Source: Pyrocephalus nanus
Taxonomy: Eukaryota > Chordata > Aves > Passeriformes > Tyrannidae
Assembly: GCA_038380795.1 (NCBI GenBank)
Contig: CM076280.1
Coordinates: 10,527,501-10,591,500, forward strand
Direction: 5' to 3'
DNA: 64,000 nucleotides
Positions 37,376-48,742 of this stretch are shown here, one piece after another (position 1 is the stretch's first letter; every line of letters begins with the position of its first letter). The notes beneath the pieces were generated by a model. It did no database searches, was not told where the DNA came from, and saw only the letters and a program-made list of their open reading frames with translations. The translations under genes and the position numbers were made by a program.

Positions 37376-38603
37376 GTAAGTGCCTGGTAGTTTTCCACTT
37401 GCCTTTCTCTTCACTGGGTCACTGGGATTTGCCAAATTGCAGTGGCACTGCGATGGCAGAGTATTTCCTGCACCTCTGTGAGCTTGCTCTGGAAGTGGAC
37501 GATGCAGACCGGGAAAGCCTTTGAGTTCATACACTGCGTTTTCCAAAGGGTCAGCTATGGAGAGAACAGACTTCCCAAGCACGTTGTTGCAGCTGGTGGG
37601 CGCTGCCGGGGCCGTGGCAGCTCGCAGCGTGCTGGAGTTCGGGATGCTGGATGGCTGGAGCAGAGATCTCCCGAGGTCTGTCGGGCAGTTCTGTGGTGCA
37701 GATGTTTGTGCTGTTTCCTGTGGGGGTCGAGGCAGCCGTGCCCGTAGCCAGCTCTGTATTCCATCAGCCGCCGACAGTGGAGTGTTGGTGTTCGCTGCTT
37801 CCTGCAGGCGCTCCCGGGGAGAGGAAGGAGGATGCAGGACTGGAATGGTGAAGTGTTTTGCTGGAAAGGTGTTTACTCTGGGCCCTGGTGCTCCTGCAGA
37901 GGGGATCCTTTGGTGGTCTGGGCAGTTCCCTCGGCTCCACGGGGAGTGGAGCAGCCAGGCAGGAGGAGGAGATTTTTCCAAGCCATTGTAGAAGGTCTGT
38001 GTGACTGCAAAGCAAGAACTGGCCGTGGCTGGGGTCGGGGGTGTTTGCAGGCAGTCCTGGGGGCCGTGGGTGGCTGGTCTGTGGTGGGAGTTCAGCCAGG
38101 AGAACTTGAAAGGGAGATGGGCTAAACCTTATGTAATGTGTGAAAGCGAACGTCCCTTCCTGCTGTCCCCGCTGGGAACCTGAGAAGGCTCACCCTGAAA
38201 TGATTTTTAAAGCTGTCTTTGTTAGTCATCCTTTCTGCAGTTTGTTTCTTTTCCACATTAAATTCTGAGTACAAGGAGACAGGCTGGTTCCACTCCCCTC
38301 TCCACTCCTCCTCTATTGTTGGTCTCTCCTGGTTTCCCGTACGATTGTCCAGCTCTGCTCTTTTCAGAGCCCAGAGGAAAAGGATATTGTTGAAAAGAAA
38401 GAAAGTATTTCAAATTAAAACCTGGCAAGCGCTTGTGTCCTCATTAGGCTTCAGACACACTTCCTCCCTCCCATCTCCTTCTCCCAAAAAGTTGCAGGGT
38501 GGCCAGTATTGCTCACAATACCTTAAACAGCAGCAGAATCCCTCTTGGACCTCTTAGCCATGCACTGGCCAATAAATGCAGCAAATAATACTCACAGTTT
38601 GAA

Positions 38604-38692
38604 GGTGGAAGGTTCTCTGCCCATGGCAGGGGGTTGGAATGAGAGGAACTTTAAGGTCCCTTCCAACCCCAACCATTCTGGGATTCTGTGAT
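38604..38692 (+). mobile_element. CR1 LINE tail fragment
   Basis: 'ggtggaaggttctctgccca', 'tggcagggggttggaatgag', 'ggaactttaaggtccc', 'ttccaaccccaaccattctg' and the tail 'ggattctgtga'. The last ~90 bases of CR1, sense orientation. Confidence 0.88.
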
Positions 38693-38836
38693 ACCTCCAG
38701 TTAGGAACACCTAAATACGACAAAAGCAGTGAATTCTCAATTTAAGACAAGCCTCACTCAGACCCATGAGCTGTCACAGCTGCCCCAGCAGGGACACCAA
38801 ACATCCACCCTGGGCAGGGCCAGGGGTCACAGCAGG

Positions 38837-39250
38837 GAGGATGGATGTGAGGATGGATGTGAGGATGGATGTGAGGATGGATGTGAGGATGGATGTGAGG
38901 ATGGATGTGAGGATGGATGTGAGGATGGAGGTGAGGATGGATGTGAGGATGGATGTGAGGATGGAGGTGAGGATGGACGTGAGGATGGACGTGAGGATGG
39001 ATGTGAGGATGGACGTGAGGATGGAGGTGAGGATGGATGTGAGGATGGATGTGAGGATGGATGTGAGGATGGATGTGAGGATGGAGGTGAGGATGGATGT
39101 GAGGATGGATGTGAGGATGGAGGTGAGGATGGATGTGAGGATGGATGTGAGGATGGATGTGAGGATGGACGTGAGGATGGATGTGAGGATGGAATGTGAG
39201 GATGGAGGGGAGGATGGATGTGAGGATGGAGGTGAGGATGGATGTGAGGA
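38837..39250. repeat. 12-bp purine-rich minisatellite (about 34 copies)
   Basis: The unit is GAGGATGGATGT, with variants GAGGATGGAGGT and GAGGATGGACGT scattered through the array. Because 12 is a multiple of 3, several frames stay open on both strands (EDGC/EDGG on one +, MDVR on another, HPHI and ILTS on −). A one-base insertion near 39193 shifts the phase of the last few units. The + strand is almost entirely purine plus T, strongly strand-asymmetric. Confidence 0.96.
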
Positions 39251-40479
39251 GAGGAACGTGCAGGGAGGGAGAAAAGGGCACGGCCACATCTGCATTGGTT
39301 CTCATTAAGTCATAGCTTGATGTAGCCAGTGGTAATTAATGGTCATGTTAATGGTCAGAGGTGAACTGATAGGACTCTCCTTGCTTCCCCTTGATTCCCA
39401 GCCATCGAGTCCTCCTCCTTCGAGCAGCACCAGTGAGGCAGGGTTGGGTCTGGATGATCTTTGGAGAGAGCCAGCCATCAGCTCCTGGCACCATCCTCCT
39501 TCCCAGGCACAGCAATTAGCGGGAGTGTCCCTGGGCAGGGCTGGAGAAGAGGCTGCCGTGGGGCTTGGGAGAGCAACAGAGACTCCTGTGGGGCTGAGCT
39601 GCCTCCCGTGGCCTCGTTAGTGCCGATGTTGGATCGGGAGATGGGAGTGGAGTGGGTGGAATTGCAGTGCTGGAGACAAAAGGAGCCCCAGTTCCTCAGC
39701 AGACATCTCTGTTCCCTCTGGTGACCCCATCCCTGGAGCTGCACTCGCCCCCAGCCCGAGCCACAGCCCCGTGGCTGCTGATCTGTCACAGCACTGGCCA
39801 GGCTGGGCTGGGCTGGCCCGGGGTGTGTGCTGGGGTGACAGTGAGTGGGATGAGCAAGCACTCGGTAACTCCCTGAGTTTCCTTCTGCTCCAGGTGGCAG
39901 AAATAACACCTTTTCTTATGTCAGAGGCTCCCTCGGCCCCAGTGGGTATTGTACAGAAACACCCCCTGCTTTGCTCTGCTTTGACTTGCACCATTTCACA
40001 GACCTGCAATTTGATGACTGATCTAATAAGATACAGTTGTCACTTGTGTTGAGAGGAGATACTCAAAGAACTTGGAGCTGTATCACCTGGGGTAGCAGCA
40101 CGTAAAGGCACTGATTTGTTCAGTCCCAATTTTAGGTGCTGGAGACCCAGTTTTTAAGACTTGTTAAGACCCAGACTTTAATACTTCTAAAGGCTTGTCC
40201 AGCAGACAATACCTGAAGACTGTTCCAAGAGAGCCTCCCTTCCCCCAGCACTGGTTCCTTCTTCCACCCTTTCACTCCATAGGAAATTTCTGTCTTTTTT
40301 AAACAGACACAGTTTATTTTCCTCCTGTGGTAACACCAGCACCCATGACAGAGAGGGAGAACAGGCCCCAGCTTCACTGGGCCTGAGTGGGACCCTGCTG
40401 GTGGCACTGGGGCTGTGGCACTGAGAGGTGACAGCCCCTGCCCTGCTGCCATGCCAGGGTCCCACACTCCACTCCCCAA

Positions 40480-40820
40480 CAAAGAGCAGGATGCAAATTG
40501 AGCCGGGGCCATGGATTCACAGCAAAGACAATAAAAGCAAGAATGAGGCTGATAAAATGATTAAAAGGCTCTAACAAAGCCTCTAAGCAGTTTGTCACAT
40601 CCTGCAAGGTGATTGCCCAGGACACCTGCAGCACAAGCCAGCCTTTTCCAGCATGGCCCCTCGGCCAGGACATCAATAAAAATGAGGATTTATGAGCTCT
40701 GTCATGGGCAGCAAGCAAAGCGTCGGGCAACAAATTAATCGCTGATTGCAGTGCAGTGCTGACTGGGGGCTTTCTGCTTCTCTCCTGGCATCGGTGCAAG
40801 GTTGTTAGTTAAAAAATTAG
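40480..40820. promoter_or_regulatory. Candidate regulatory element with SOX-like words
   Basis: Repeated ACAATAAA, AACAAAG, AATAAAAATG and AACAAATTAATCG words with retained CpG (gcaaagcgtcgggcaac) in non-repetitive DNA. It looks like constrained enhancer DNA; this is not tested. Confidence 0.3.
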
Positions 40821-42391
40821 TTTGATAAAGGGACCCTTGACTCCCAGCACATTCCTCTGTTACCTGCTCACTGAACGTGAGGCACTGTTAGCCCAAAAGG
40901 TGCTTTCCGCTGTTCAAGTGCTCCAGCCTTTGGTCATCAGAATGTGACAGCACTCACAGCTCTCTGGGCTTGTCTGCTCCTTCCTGTCCAGTAATTTTGG
41001 GATCACATAAAGCTCTGCCTTCCAGCCTGGGCTGGGAGGAGCTGGGTGCTGCTGATCTACTGGAAGCGCTCGGGTGCCAGGGCTGTGTGTTCCTGCTTCC
41101 CTTTCCTACCACAGAGGCTTTGCTCATTGTTCTCTGATTTCAGCAGGCAGGAAGAAAAGCCACCTTTGAGTTCTGTCGCCTGCCCTGTCCCCACAGCTGG
41201 TGCCACCATTGTCCCCTGGTTCCTACCCAGAACCATTCCCTTTGTTCTCTGCCGGGCAGCTCCGCAAGGGGATTGTTCTCGCAGTCATTTCATTTCTCCC
41301 TGTCTGAGACCAGACCATGATTCCCCACTGACTCATGGCACCTGTTGATGGCCTTTTCCTGCCCCTCACACAGAGGCAGTGCAGGCTGGGAGCTGGAGCT
41401 GGACCCAGCTTAACAAACACTCCCTCCTTGCAGCCACCCCCTCCTGGGGCAATCCAGGACACGGGGGCTGGGGAGAGGGAGGTCTGTAGGGGACAGCGTC
41501 ACGTGTTTGGGATGTTTTGCCCTTGTTATGCCAGACTTGGACCAGCTGATCCCATCCAGCCTGATTTATCCATGGATGGTTTCCCCCGAGAGCCTCCGGC
41601 TCCGCACGTCTCCCGTCAGCAGATGCCGAGCAGACCCGTCAGATTTCAAGGCATTGCCTCGGACACTCCATGGCACGAGCTGCCAGCAGCTCTGGTTGAG
41701 CTGCAGGCTCAGTTTGGTTCATCAGGCTTGGCTCTTCGTTGTTTTTCTCTCTTCCTTTCTGTTTCCTTTTTTAAGAGTGCTCTTACATCAGAGCCGGGCG
41801 CTGTTGCCCATCTTTGGTGTTGGAGGTGACATCTCTCCTCCTCCTCTGACATCCTCCTGTGCTCCTGCTAGCAGCAGTTACCCAGGATCTGGAGAGGGAA
41901 CAGGGCATTCTGCATCGCAGATGTAACAGCAACATGAAATTTCATCACCTAGGTTTCAAGAAAAATAAACTGTGGCTGGACTTAAAACCTCGCGGTGAGG
42001 ACTAATGGAGAGAGGCTTTTATGAGCATTGAGAATATTTGTAGCTAAGCAACCAACATCAGCAAGAGGAATAAATCAAAAGTTTCAGGGCTCTGCCTGCC
42101 TGCCTTCAAGGGTCAGGAACTGTATTTTCCCTCTGTTAACAAGATTGCCTTCCTTTGAAACATCAGCTATTAGCTGCTGCCAGAGGCAGGAGGCCGTGTG
42201 AGATGGACTGGGAACTTGGTGTGGGATGTTGGGCTAGAAACAGGAATGAGAGGACAGAGAAGTCAGTTGGGTCTCCCAGCACCTTACAGGAAAATGCTCT
42301 TGGAAATTTTCCTGTATCTAACACAGATATATATTTTTATTTTCTAATTGCATTGTACAAGTCCTCCTAACATCAGAGCAGGCCTGTTTAT

Positions 42392-42677
42392 GAGGAGTGC
42401 AGTGATATGACAAGGAGTGATGGGTTCAAACGGAAAGAGGGGAAATTTAGGTTGGATATATGGAAGGAATTCCTTGCTGTGAGGGTGGGCAGGCCTTGGC
42501 ACAGGTTGGGCAGAGAAGCTGTGGCTGCCCCATCCCTGGGAGTGTCCCAGGCCAGGTTGGATGGTGCTTGGAGCAGCCTGGGCTGGTGGAAGGTGTCCCT
42601 GCCCATGGCAGGGAGTGGAAGGAGATGGGCTTTGAGGTCCCTTCCAACCCAAACCAGTCTGGGATCCTCTGATTCTG
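42392..42677 (+). mobile_element. CR1 LINE, 3'-end fragment (longest and best kept)
   Basis: It runs from 'gcagtgatatgacaaggag' and 'gggttcaaacggaaagagg' through 'ggttggatatatggaagg', 'ccttggcacaggttgggcag', 'agctgtggctgccccatccc', 'ggagcagcctgggctggtgg', 'tgtccctgcccatggc' to 'ccaaaccagtctgggatcc' and 'tctgattctg'. It keeps the full order of CR1 3' phrases with few gaps, and so is probably one of the younger copies here. Confidence 0.92.
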
Positions 42678-43060
42678 CAGTCTCTTCAAGGCAGCTGCTA
42701 TAGACTGTATTCCCATTTCACAGATGGCAGAATTGAGTGACTGGATGACTGTAGCAGTTTTTGTTTGAAATGGTGAATCTCTGTGGCTTTGCTCACTTTA
42801 TATATTTGCACAGTTCCTGTTGCTCAGGGCTCCCAGCCCCGTTGCTACGATTGCAGCACAGATCCGAGGCCTATTAGATAATTGAGCTTTATTTTCTACA
42901 AAGACATTATGCAGCGTTCTTCACTGGCTTGCACCAGAAAACCTGGAGGAGAGGCATTTTACTTTAAAATATATTTTATTTATAAAGAGGAAATTTCCCA
43001 GAAATGCCAATGGGAATGGCAGCAAATCAAATCCCAGCAGTAGCTTCTCAATGGAACCTC

Positions 43061-43076
43061 TTTTTTTTTTTTTTTT
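43061..43076. repeat. Poly-T tract (16)
   Basis: Sixteen uninterrupted T. Confidence 0.9.
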
Positions 43077-46000
43077 AAACACCATCTGATAACCTCAGGG
43101 TATTTTCCATCTCTGCTTCTTCCTCCTGCTTAGTCAGGAGCTGGTTAGAAATGATGCTCCAGCCTCTCCACTGCCCTGGCAGCCTTATGGAACACTGAGA
43201 CCCTGTGCCTGCTCTCTGCACTTCAGATCCTCTAAAAGTCCTTTTGGATCCCCTGAAAGTGCTTTAGCGTTGGAGCCTTGAGCTCCTGCCACATGTACAG
43301 CTGTAAGAACCCAGCAGTCCAGGCCTTAGGTAGAATTATTCCCTGATCAAGGACCCCAGAGACCCCTTTGCCTGCAGAGACACCAAAGTTGGTGTTAATT
43401 ATAAACCTGAGCATATTAAGGCCAGACCTCACAGTATTTCCATGGAACTCTATTCCTAACCCAGGTTTCTTGTTTACTGAGAGGAATGAGGTGTAGTAGT
43501 GGATAACTCTCGTGGTCTTGGACCTCCCAGCCCTGTCCCAGTCCTGCCCACCTGTCTGGGCAGTGCCAGGCTGGAATTCACTCCTTGGCGGGACTGGCCA
43601 CAGATGTGACCACTTTATCTGGCATTTTCTCCACTTTTCCACCAGAAACCTTCCTGGACCATTGAGCATTTCAGTGGAGTTCAAAAACATGTCCTGCTTT
43701 TTCTATGCTGGTGGTTGATCTCCCTTCAGAGCATCCCGTCACAGGCGATGACAAGCACAGAACTTCCAGGAGGTGAATGGCATTTTTCCCATCGTCTTTC
43801 CCACCGCAGCCGTATCCTGGCTGGTGGGGCCCAGAGTTACTCAGCTGTGAAAAGCACTTACAGCTCTGAAAGCAGTGGGTGTTTCTGTCCATTAACACCA
43901 GTGCTCACAGAAGCCCAGCTGGGTGGGGAGTCCATTTAGTGCCAGTCCCACAGCTGGGCTCCGAGAGGCGCCTGGAGCCGGCAGGTACAGATTAAATGGC
44001 TCTTGGGGATATTTCGGGGTAACACTGTGCCAGCACGACAGTAAAGGGTTTGGGGGCCATTATTAATTCAGGATGGGGTTTATTTTTCATATTAGGGAAA
44101 CTATCAGTGTTGGAAGTGTTGCAGACACAGTTTGGAAGCAGCACTGACTATTTAAAAGGAAAAAGACTGCATTGGCAGGTGTAGGAAAACCCTCTGGAAA
44201 GAGAAGGTACAGCCTGGCTTAGAGAAATCCAATGCAGTCAGACAGATCCAAGCTTTTCTGTTTGATATTTTTTCTCTTCCCACTCACCTTGGGACTGAGG
44301 GGAGGTGGGATTTGATCTGCTCCCACCCCTCCACGTGCAGGAGCTGAACTGCTCCGGCCAGTTCCCGAAGTCATTCCCAGCTCCCACTCCCACAGCTCCC
44401 TGAGGCACTGATGGAGTTTCTGAAATGCTTCCACAAATACAGATAAGGGCAAGGTGTTGGAAAACAAACACTCAGCTCTCCCAGAGCCTTCCTCTGCTGT
44501 GGGTGCAGGAGGGCAGATCCAGGAGCAGCGGGGGAATCCAGGACAGCGGGGTGGTGGCATGGGCAGCTCCTGCCTCTGGTTTACCCTCCTGGGAAGGACA
44601 CGCACCCAGCTGATTTGGGCACTGTAGTCAGCCCAAAATTCATGTCTGAAGTACTTATTTTAACTTTCTTATTCCATTTGTGGAGCTTTCTCCCCCTAGT
44701 CTGGTTGTATTTTGTTCAGTTCCCTCTGTTTTTTGTCCTGGGGGTCCCAGGAAGGTTTCTTCCTCTGAATATGAGAATTTGCTCTTCAGTTCTTCTTTTA
44801 GGGTGTTTATCTCCTTTTGGACCCTGTAAGTGCCTCTTTTTCACTGTTACTTTTTTTTTCCCCCAAAATCACAGCCTCTTGTCTCCAGCTTAAATTTTAC
44901 ATTTAATGAAATAGCCCTGTAATTAAATGTTCTTTAACAAATCCCTGGGCAAGGTATCTCATGACGAAAAGCACTTCGATTTTATTATTATTACTAACGC
45001 AAAGTAATGAAATGTTTGAATCCTTATCAAGTGCAATTCGGGGGGTTAATCATTTCAGTTGAAAGGAAAAGCTGGTCCATCATTTATGCTGAACTTCTCT
45101 GCTCGGTGTCCCGTTCCTGTTTATTTAGATTTGTCATTCTTTACTGGGTGTTTTAGGTCTTGAGACTGTTCCGGCCTCGAACAGTCAACACATGTAATTT
45201 GTGTGTTTGTGTGAGCTGTTGTGTGTTAGCACAGCCTGCTGAGCTCTGTTTGGCTTTCTGGTTTACTGGGCAAACAGCAATAAGTGCTAAATGCAGGGGA
45301 AAAAAAAAGCCAAATGCAGGGAAAGAAGCAAAATACAGAGAAAGCTGAACGAGAAGATCAGATTTTTGATGTCTGTGATGCCGAGCTTGACAAACCCACT
45401 AAGCACCTCAGTCGGGAAAGCAAAGCAAGCTTAAAAACATCGGAACTTGCTGAGATGTTCTCATTGAGAAAAATTTTTGCATCTTCAGCTTGAACTACAA
45501 AAATAAGCAACTGTGAATCAGCCAGACATCCCACGTTTCCGTCTGAATTGGACTAGCAAGCAGTTCCTGCGCTGCCCTTCCCCAGCTCCCGCTCAGAGCT
45601 GTCTGGTGAATCATTCCCGGCCCCAGCTGATGCTGAGGGAGCAGCTGGGGCAGATGTTGGCCACCTGGGCTCCAGGAGCAAGGCTTCCCAAAGCCAGGAC
45701 AGGTTCAGCTCCCTGAGCCATGGAGCCTTTGTCAGAAGTAGGTCAGCTGGATGTCACAGATCCGTGTTTGCTGGAGATCCTGCCCCGGGGCATTTGTGCC
45801 TGGGCTGGCGTGTGGCAGCTGCTGTCGGGGAGGGAGGGGAGGACAGGGCTCCCCTGTCGCTGTCAGAGCTGAGCTGATGGGGCTGGACACGGCAGGAGTC
45901 CTTTGGGAAACCAGAAACCGGTGTAGAGGTTAAAAGCAGGCATTGTTTGGTGTTTAGGGGCTTTACAGACAAACCTGCACATCTCTGGCAGAGGGCACGA

Positions 46001-47884
46001 TCAGCACACGCAGAGCCAGGGGGTGTTTAATGCCCCAGAGCCACGGGCTGTGGGGTGGCAGCAGAGCTGGCAGTGCTGGAGCACTGGGCATAGGAGAAGG
46101 TAAAGAGTTCCAGAGGAGGATTTTGAGGGGCCTGTGCCCTGGTTCCTGGCTGGCTCTGTGCTGGGTGTGAAGCAGCAGCAGACAGTGCCTGTCTGCAGCA
46201 CCTCAGCACCCCCCTGTCCTGCCTGGAGCAGGCAGGGTGTGTGCTGCTCCCACAGCCCTGCCTGAGCAGTGAGCTCTCCTGCTGACAGCTCTTCCTCAGG
46301 AAAACGCTGTGCTGGCCCCTCCTGTCTGCAGCAGCCAAGGACCAGGAATGTCCTGGTGCATCCAGTGCCAGACAGGGCCCAGCTCCTTCCTCAGCACGGC
46401 CCCAGGGGCTGAGGCTCCCTGCGGGCTCCTTCTTGAGACAAGGAGAGCCACGGCCTGGTAGGGCAGCAGGAGCAGCACAGGTGAGTTTGGGGTGGTTCTG
46501 AGGAGTCACTTCTGCTGGAAGGAGGAGGAGGATGGAGGCTTGTTAGTCTGCATGTGGCCAGCCAGGCGTTCCTTTCTTCTGAGCATCCTTCAGCTCGTCT
46601 TTGATCTGGGCTGTACTTTTTCCTGGAAGTCTTCCAGCATTCTTGCTGTAGCTATGAAGCTTTTTTTTTTTTCCCTCCCTATTCAGGCCACATCCCTCAA
46701 ATTTAAGAAAGACGCTGCGATGGTGACGTGGGACTGTTGTGTGTAAAGTCATTTCTGGATAAACATGTTTGACTTCTTCAGACATTCTTTATCTCTACTC
46801 CCAGAACAAGCACAGAACAGGCAACAGCAGCACAGGCTCCCACACTCACCTCAGAGTTTGACTTTGTGCAGTGTGGAAAATCCTCCCCTTAAAGGGTTCA
46901 AGCTGTGGTTTGGTACAGATGTCCAATAAATGGAGAACTTTTGGCGACCCTCATTTCTAGACTGACATGTCAGACAGATTCACATGCCAGAAGCACACTG
47001 GGAAGCAAAGACGGGGTTGGGAAGGATGCCAGGAGCCAAGATGCATTTGTAGAGCTTCAGAGCAGCAGCTTGGCCATCTCTGGCCCAGGCAGGAGGATGA
47101 TGGAGAGAACCCTAGGGTAGCTGGCTGGGTAATGATGTTGCTTTTTAAAAGGACAACAGAAGAAGTGTTGCACCCTGTTCCTGCTTAGGAGGGTCAGAGG
47201 CAGGAGAGAAAAGGCTTCTTTCTCCAGAGGTGAACAGTCACTTCTTCCTGCAGCAGAAGAAGCCTGACACTAGATAAGTAGCTGTGAGATGATTCATAAA
47301 AAAACTAATTTATAATTTGCCAGAATATAATCCTATTTGATCAGTGTTATTCAGTTCCTCTTTCTTTTAAAATTCAGTGCACTTAACTGTTCTACGAGGG
47401 TTTATGAATGTTTAAAAATTGCTTTGTGGTCCCTAAAGTAATTTGACAAGTCTGACAGCTATTGATTAAAAACCTGAAATTATTCAGACTGTAGGATGAC
47501 TTGGGGGATTAGATAGAAAGTTTTTTCAAATGTGAAAGGAAATAAGATGTTGGAAAGTAAATATGTTCTTGAATATTTTTGAAAAATCCATTACAACTGT
47601 GAAATTAAATTGAAATGAGATACTTGGTGTGGAGATGAAGGAACTAAATGCTGGCTTTACTGTTTAGGCATGGGGTGGGACTCACCGGGCCCAACAGATG
47701 TTTCCCTGGAAGATGCTGGTCTTGGCAGGGATCCCAGCACAGGGAGCCCTTGGGGAGCCCGGGGCACCTGCCTTGTCCTGGCTGGGGACCAGCCACCCCT
47801 GTCCCTGCAGCCAGCCGTGGTGGGGCTGGTGGGAAGGGGGCTCTCTGTGCAGGGTGCTCACTCCTGCCGGTGGGACAGGCGGGA

Positions 47885-47932
47885 GCTGATCCAGCCCCAC
47901 ATGGAATGGCTGATCCAGCCCCACATGGAATC
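47885..47932. repeat. 24-bp tandem duplication (2 copies)
   Basis: The phrase GCTGATCCAGCCCCACATGG plus four bases occurs at 47885-47908 and again at 47909-47932, identical except for the final base. A recent local duplication. Confidence 0.93.
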
Positions 47933-48696
47933 ACCGCAGCCTCCCGGATCGTCCTGGTCTGCCCTGCCTTGCCAGGGCTGCTGGGGTGGTTGGGAGCAGC
48001 TGCTGTGCTTGGATACCTCTGCCCCAACTTGTCCTTCTTCACCAGAGCTCCGGGAGGGATACCCAGGAGCTGGCTGTGTCTCTGTCCGTGCCAAAGGAAT
48101 CATCAGACTCAGGAAGTCATTAGAACAGCCGGGCCCTTTTCTGTATGACCAGAAGGGACCTCTTTGTTCAACAGATCCAGACCTGTTCTGTTCCTGATGG
48201 CCATGCTTTGGAATATCCTTCATCACCATATTTTCTCCATCTTGACATCACTGAGGTTTTCTCCCCCCTTCTCCCTCCTCCTCATCTGGGATTTCACTCC
48301 TCTAGCAGTTAAAAGCCCTCTCCTGATTTCCAAGCCTGAATCTACTCACACACAGCTTTGAGCCCCTTGTTTCACTGGTGCTGTCCTGCAGCCTGAGCAG
48401 CTCTTGTCCCTCTCACATCCTGGCTCTGGAGTGTGCCCAGTCCTCGTGCCCCTCAGCCTTTCCTGGCAGGCTGAACAGGCTGAGTGTCCCAACACTCCAG
48501 CATCGAGCGAGGTGACCCAGCAGGGGACATCCCTCCACTCTGCTGACTTGGGCCAGTCCCCTGGGCAGAGGTGGGCACAGGGGATGCTCCACAGGGACCT
48601 GACTCTGCTTTTGATGGCGTTAGCATTGCTGGTGTTTAATCAGGTAATTGATGGCTGTTGGTATTGGTTAAATTCCTGAGTGATTCTATCCATGTG

Positions 48697-48742
48697 GATA
48701 ATCAAGTGTTTGTTATGGAGATAATCAAGTGTTTGTTATGAT
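48697..48742. repeat. 23-bp tandem duplication (2 copies)
   Basis: GATAATCAAGTGTTTGTTAT plus three bases occurs at 48697-48719 and 48720-48742, differing at one or two 3' bases. Confidence 0.93.

Larger units (their letters stand above)
31624..38836. other. Intronic sequence with four CR1 copies and A/T tracts
   Basis: Between the CR1 fragments listed separately the DNA is unique. AT-rich blocks lie at 32580-32960 and 36430-36600. The GC-richer segment 37150-37380 ends in a strong donor-like GGTAAGT. No recognised exon. Confidence 0.5.

Noticed and set aside
38729..39308. Long + frames encoding EDGC or MDVR repeats and − frames encoding HPHI/ILTS
   Set aside because: All are the 12-bp minisatellite read in different frames; they exist on both strands and are broken by a single-base insertion.
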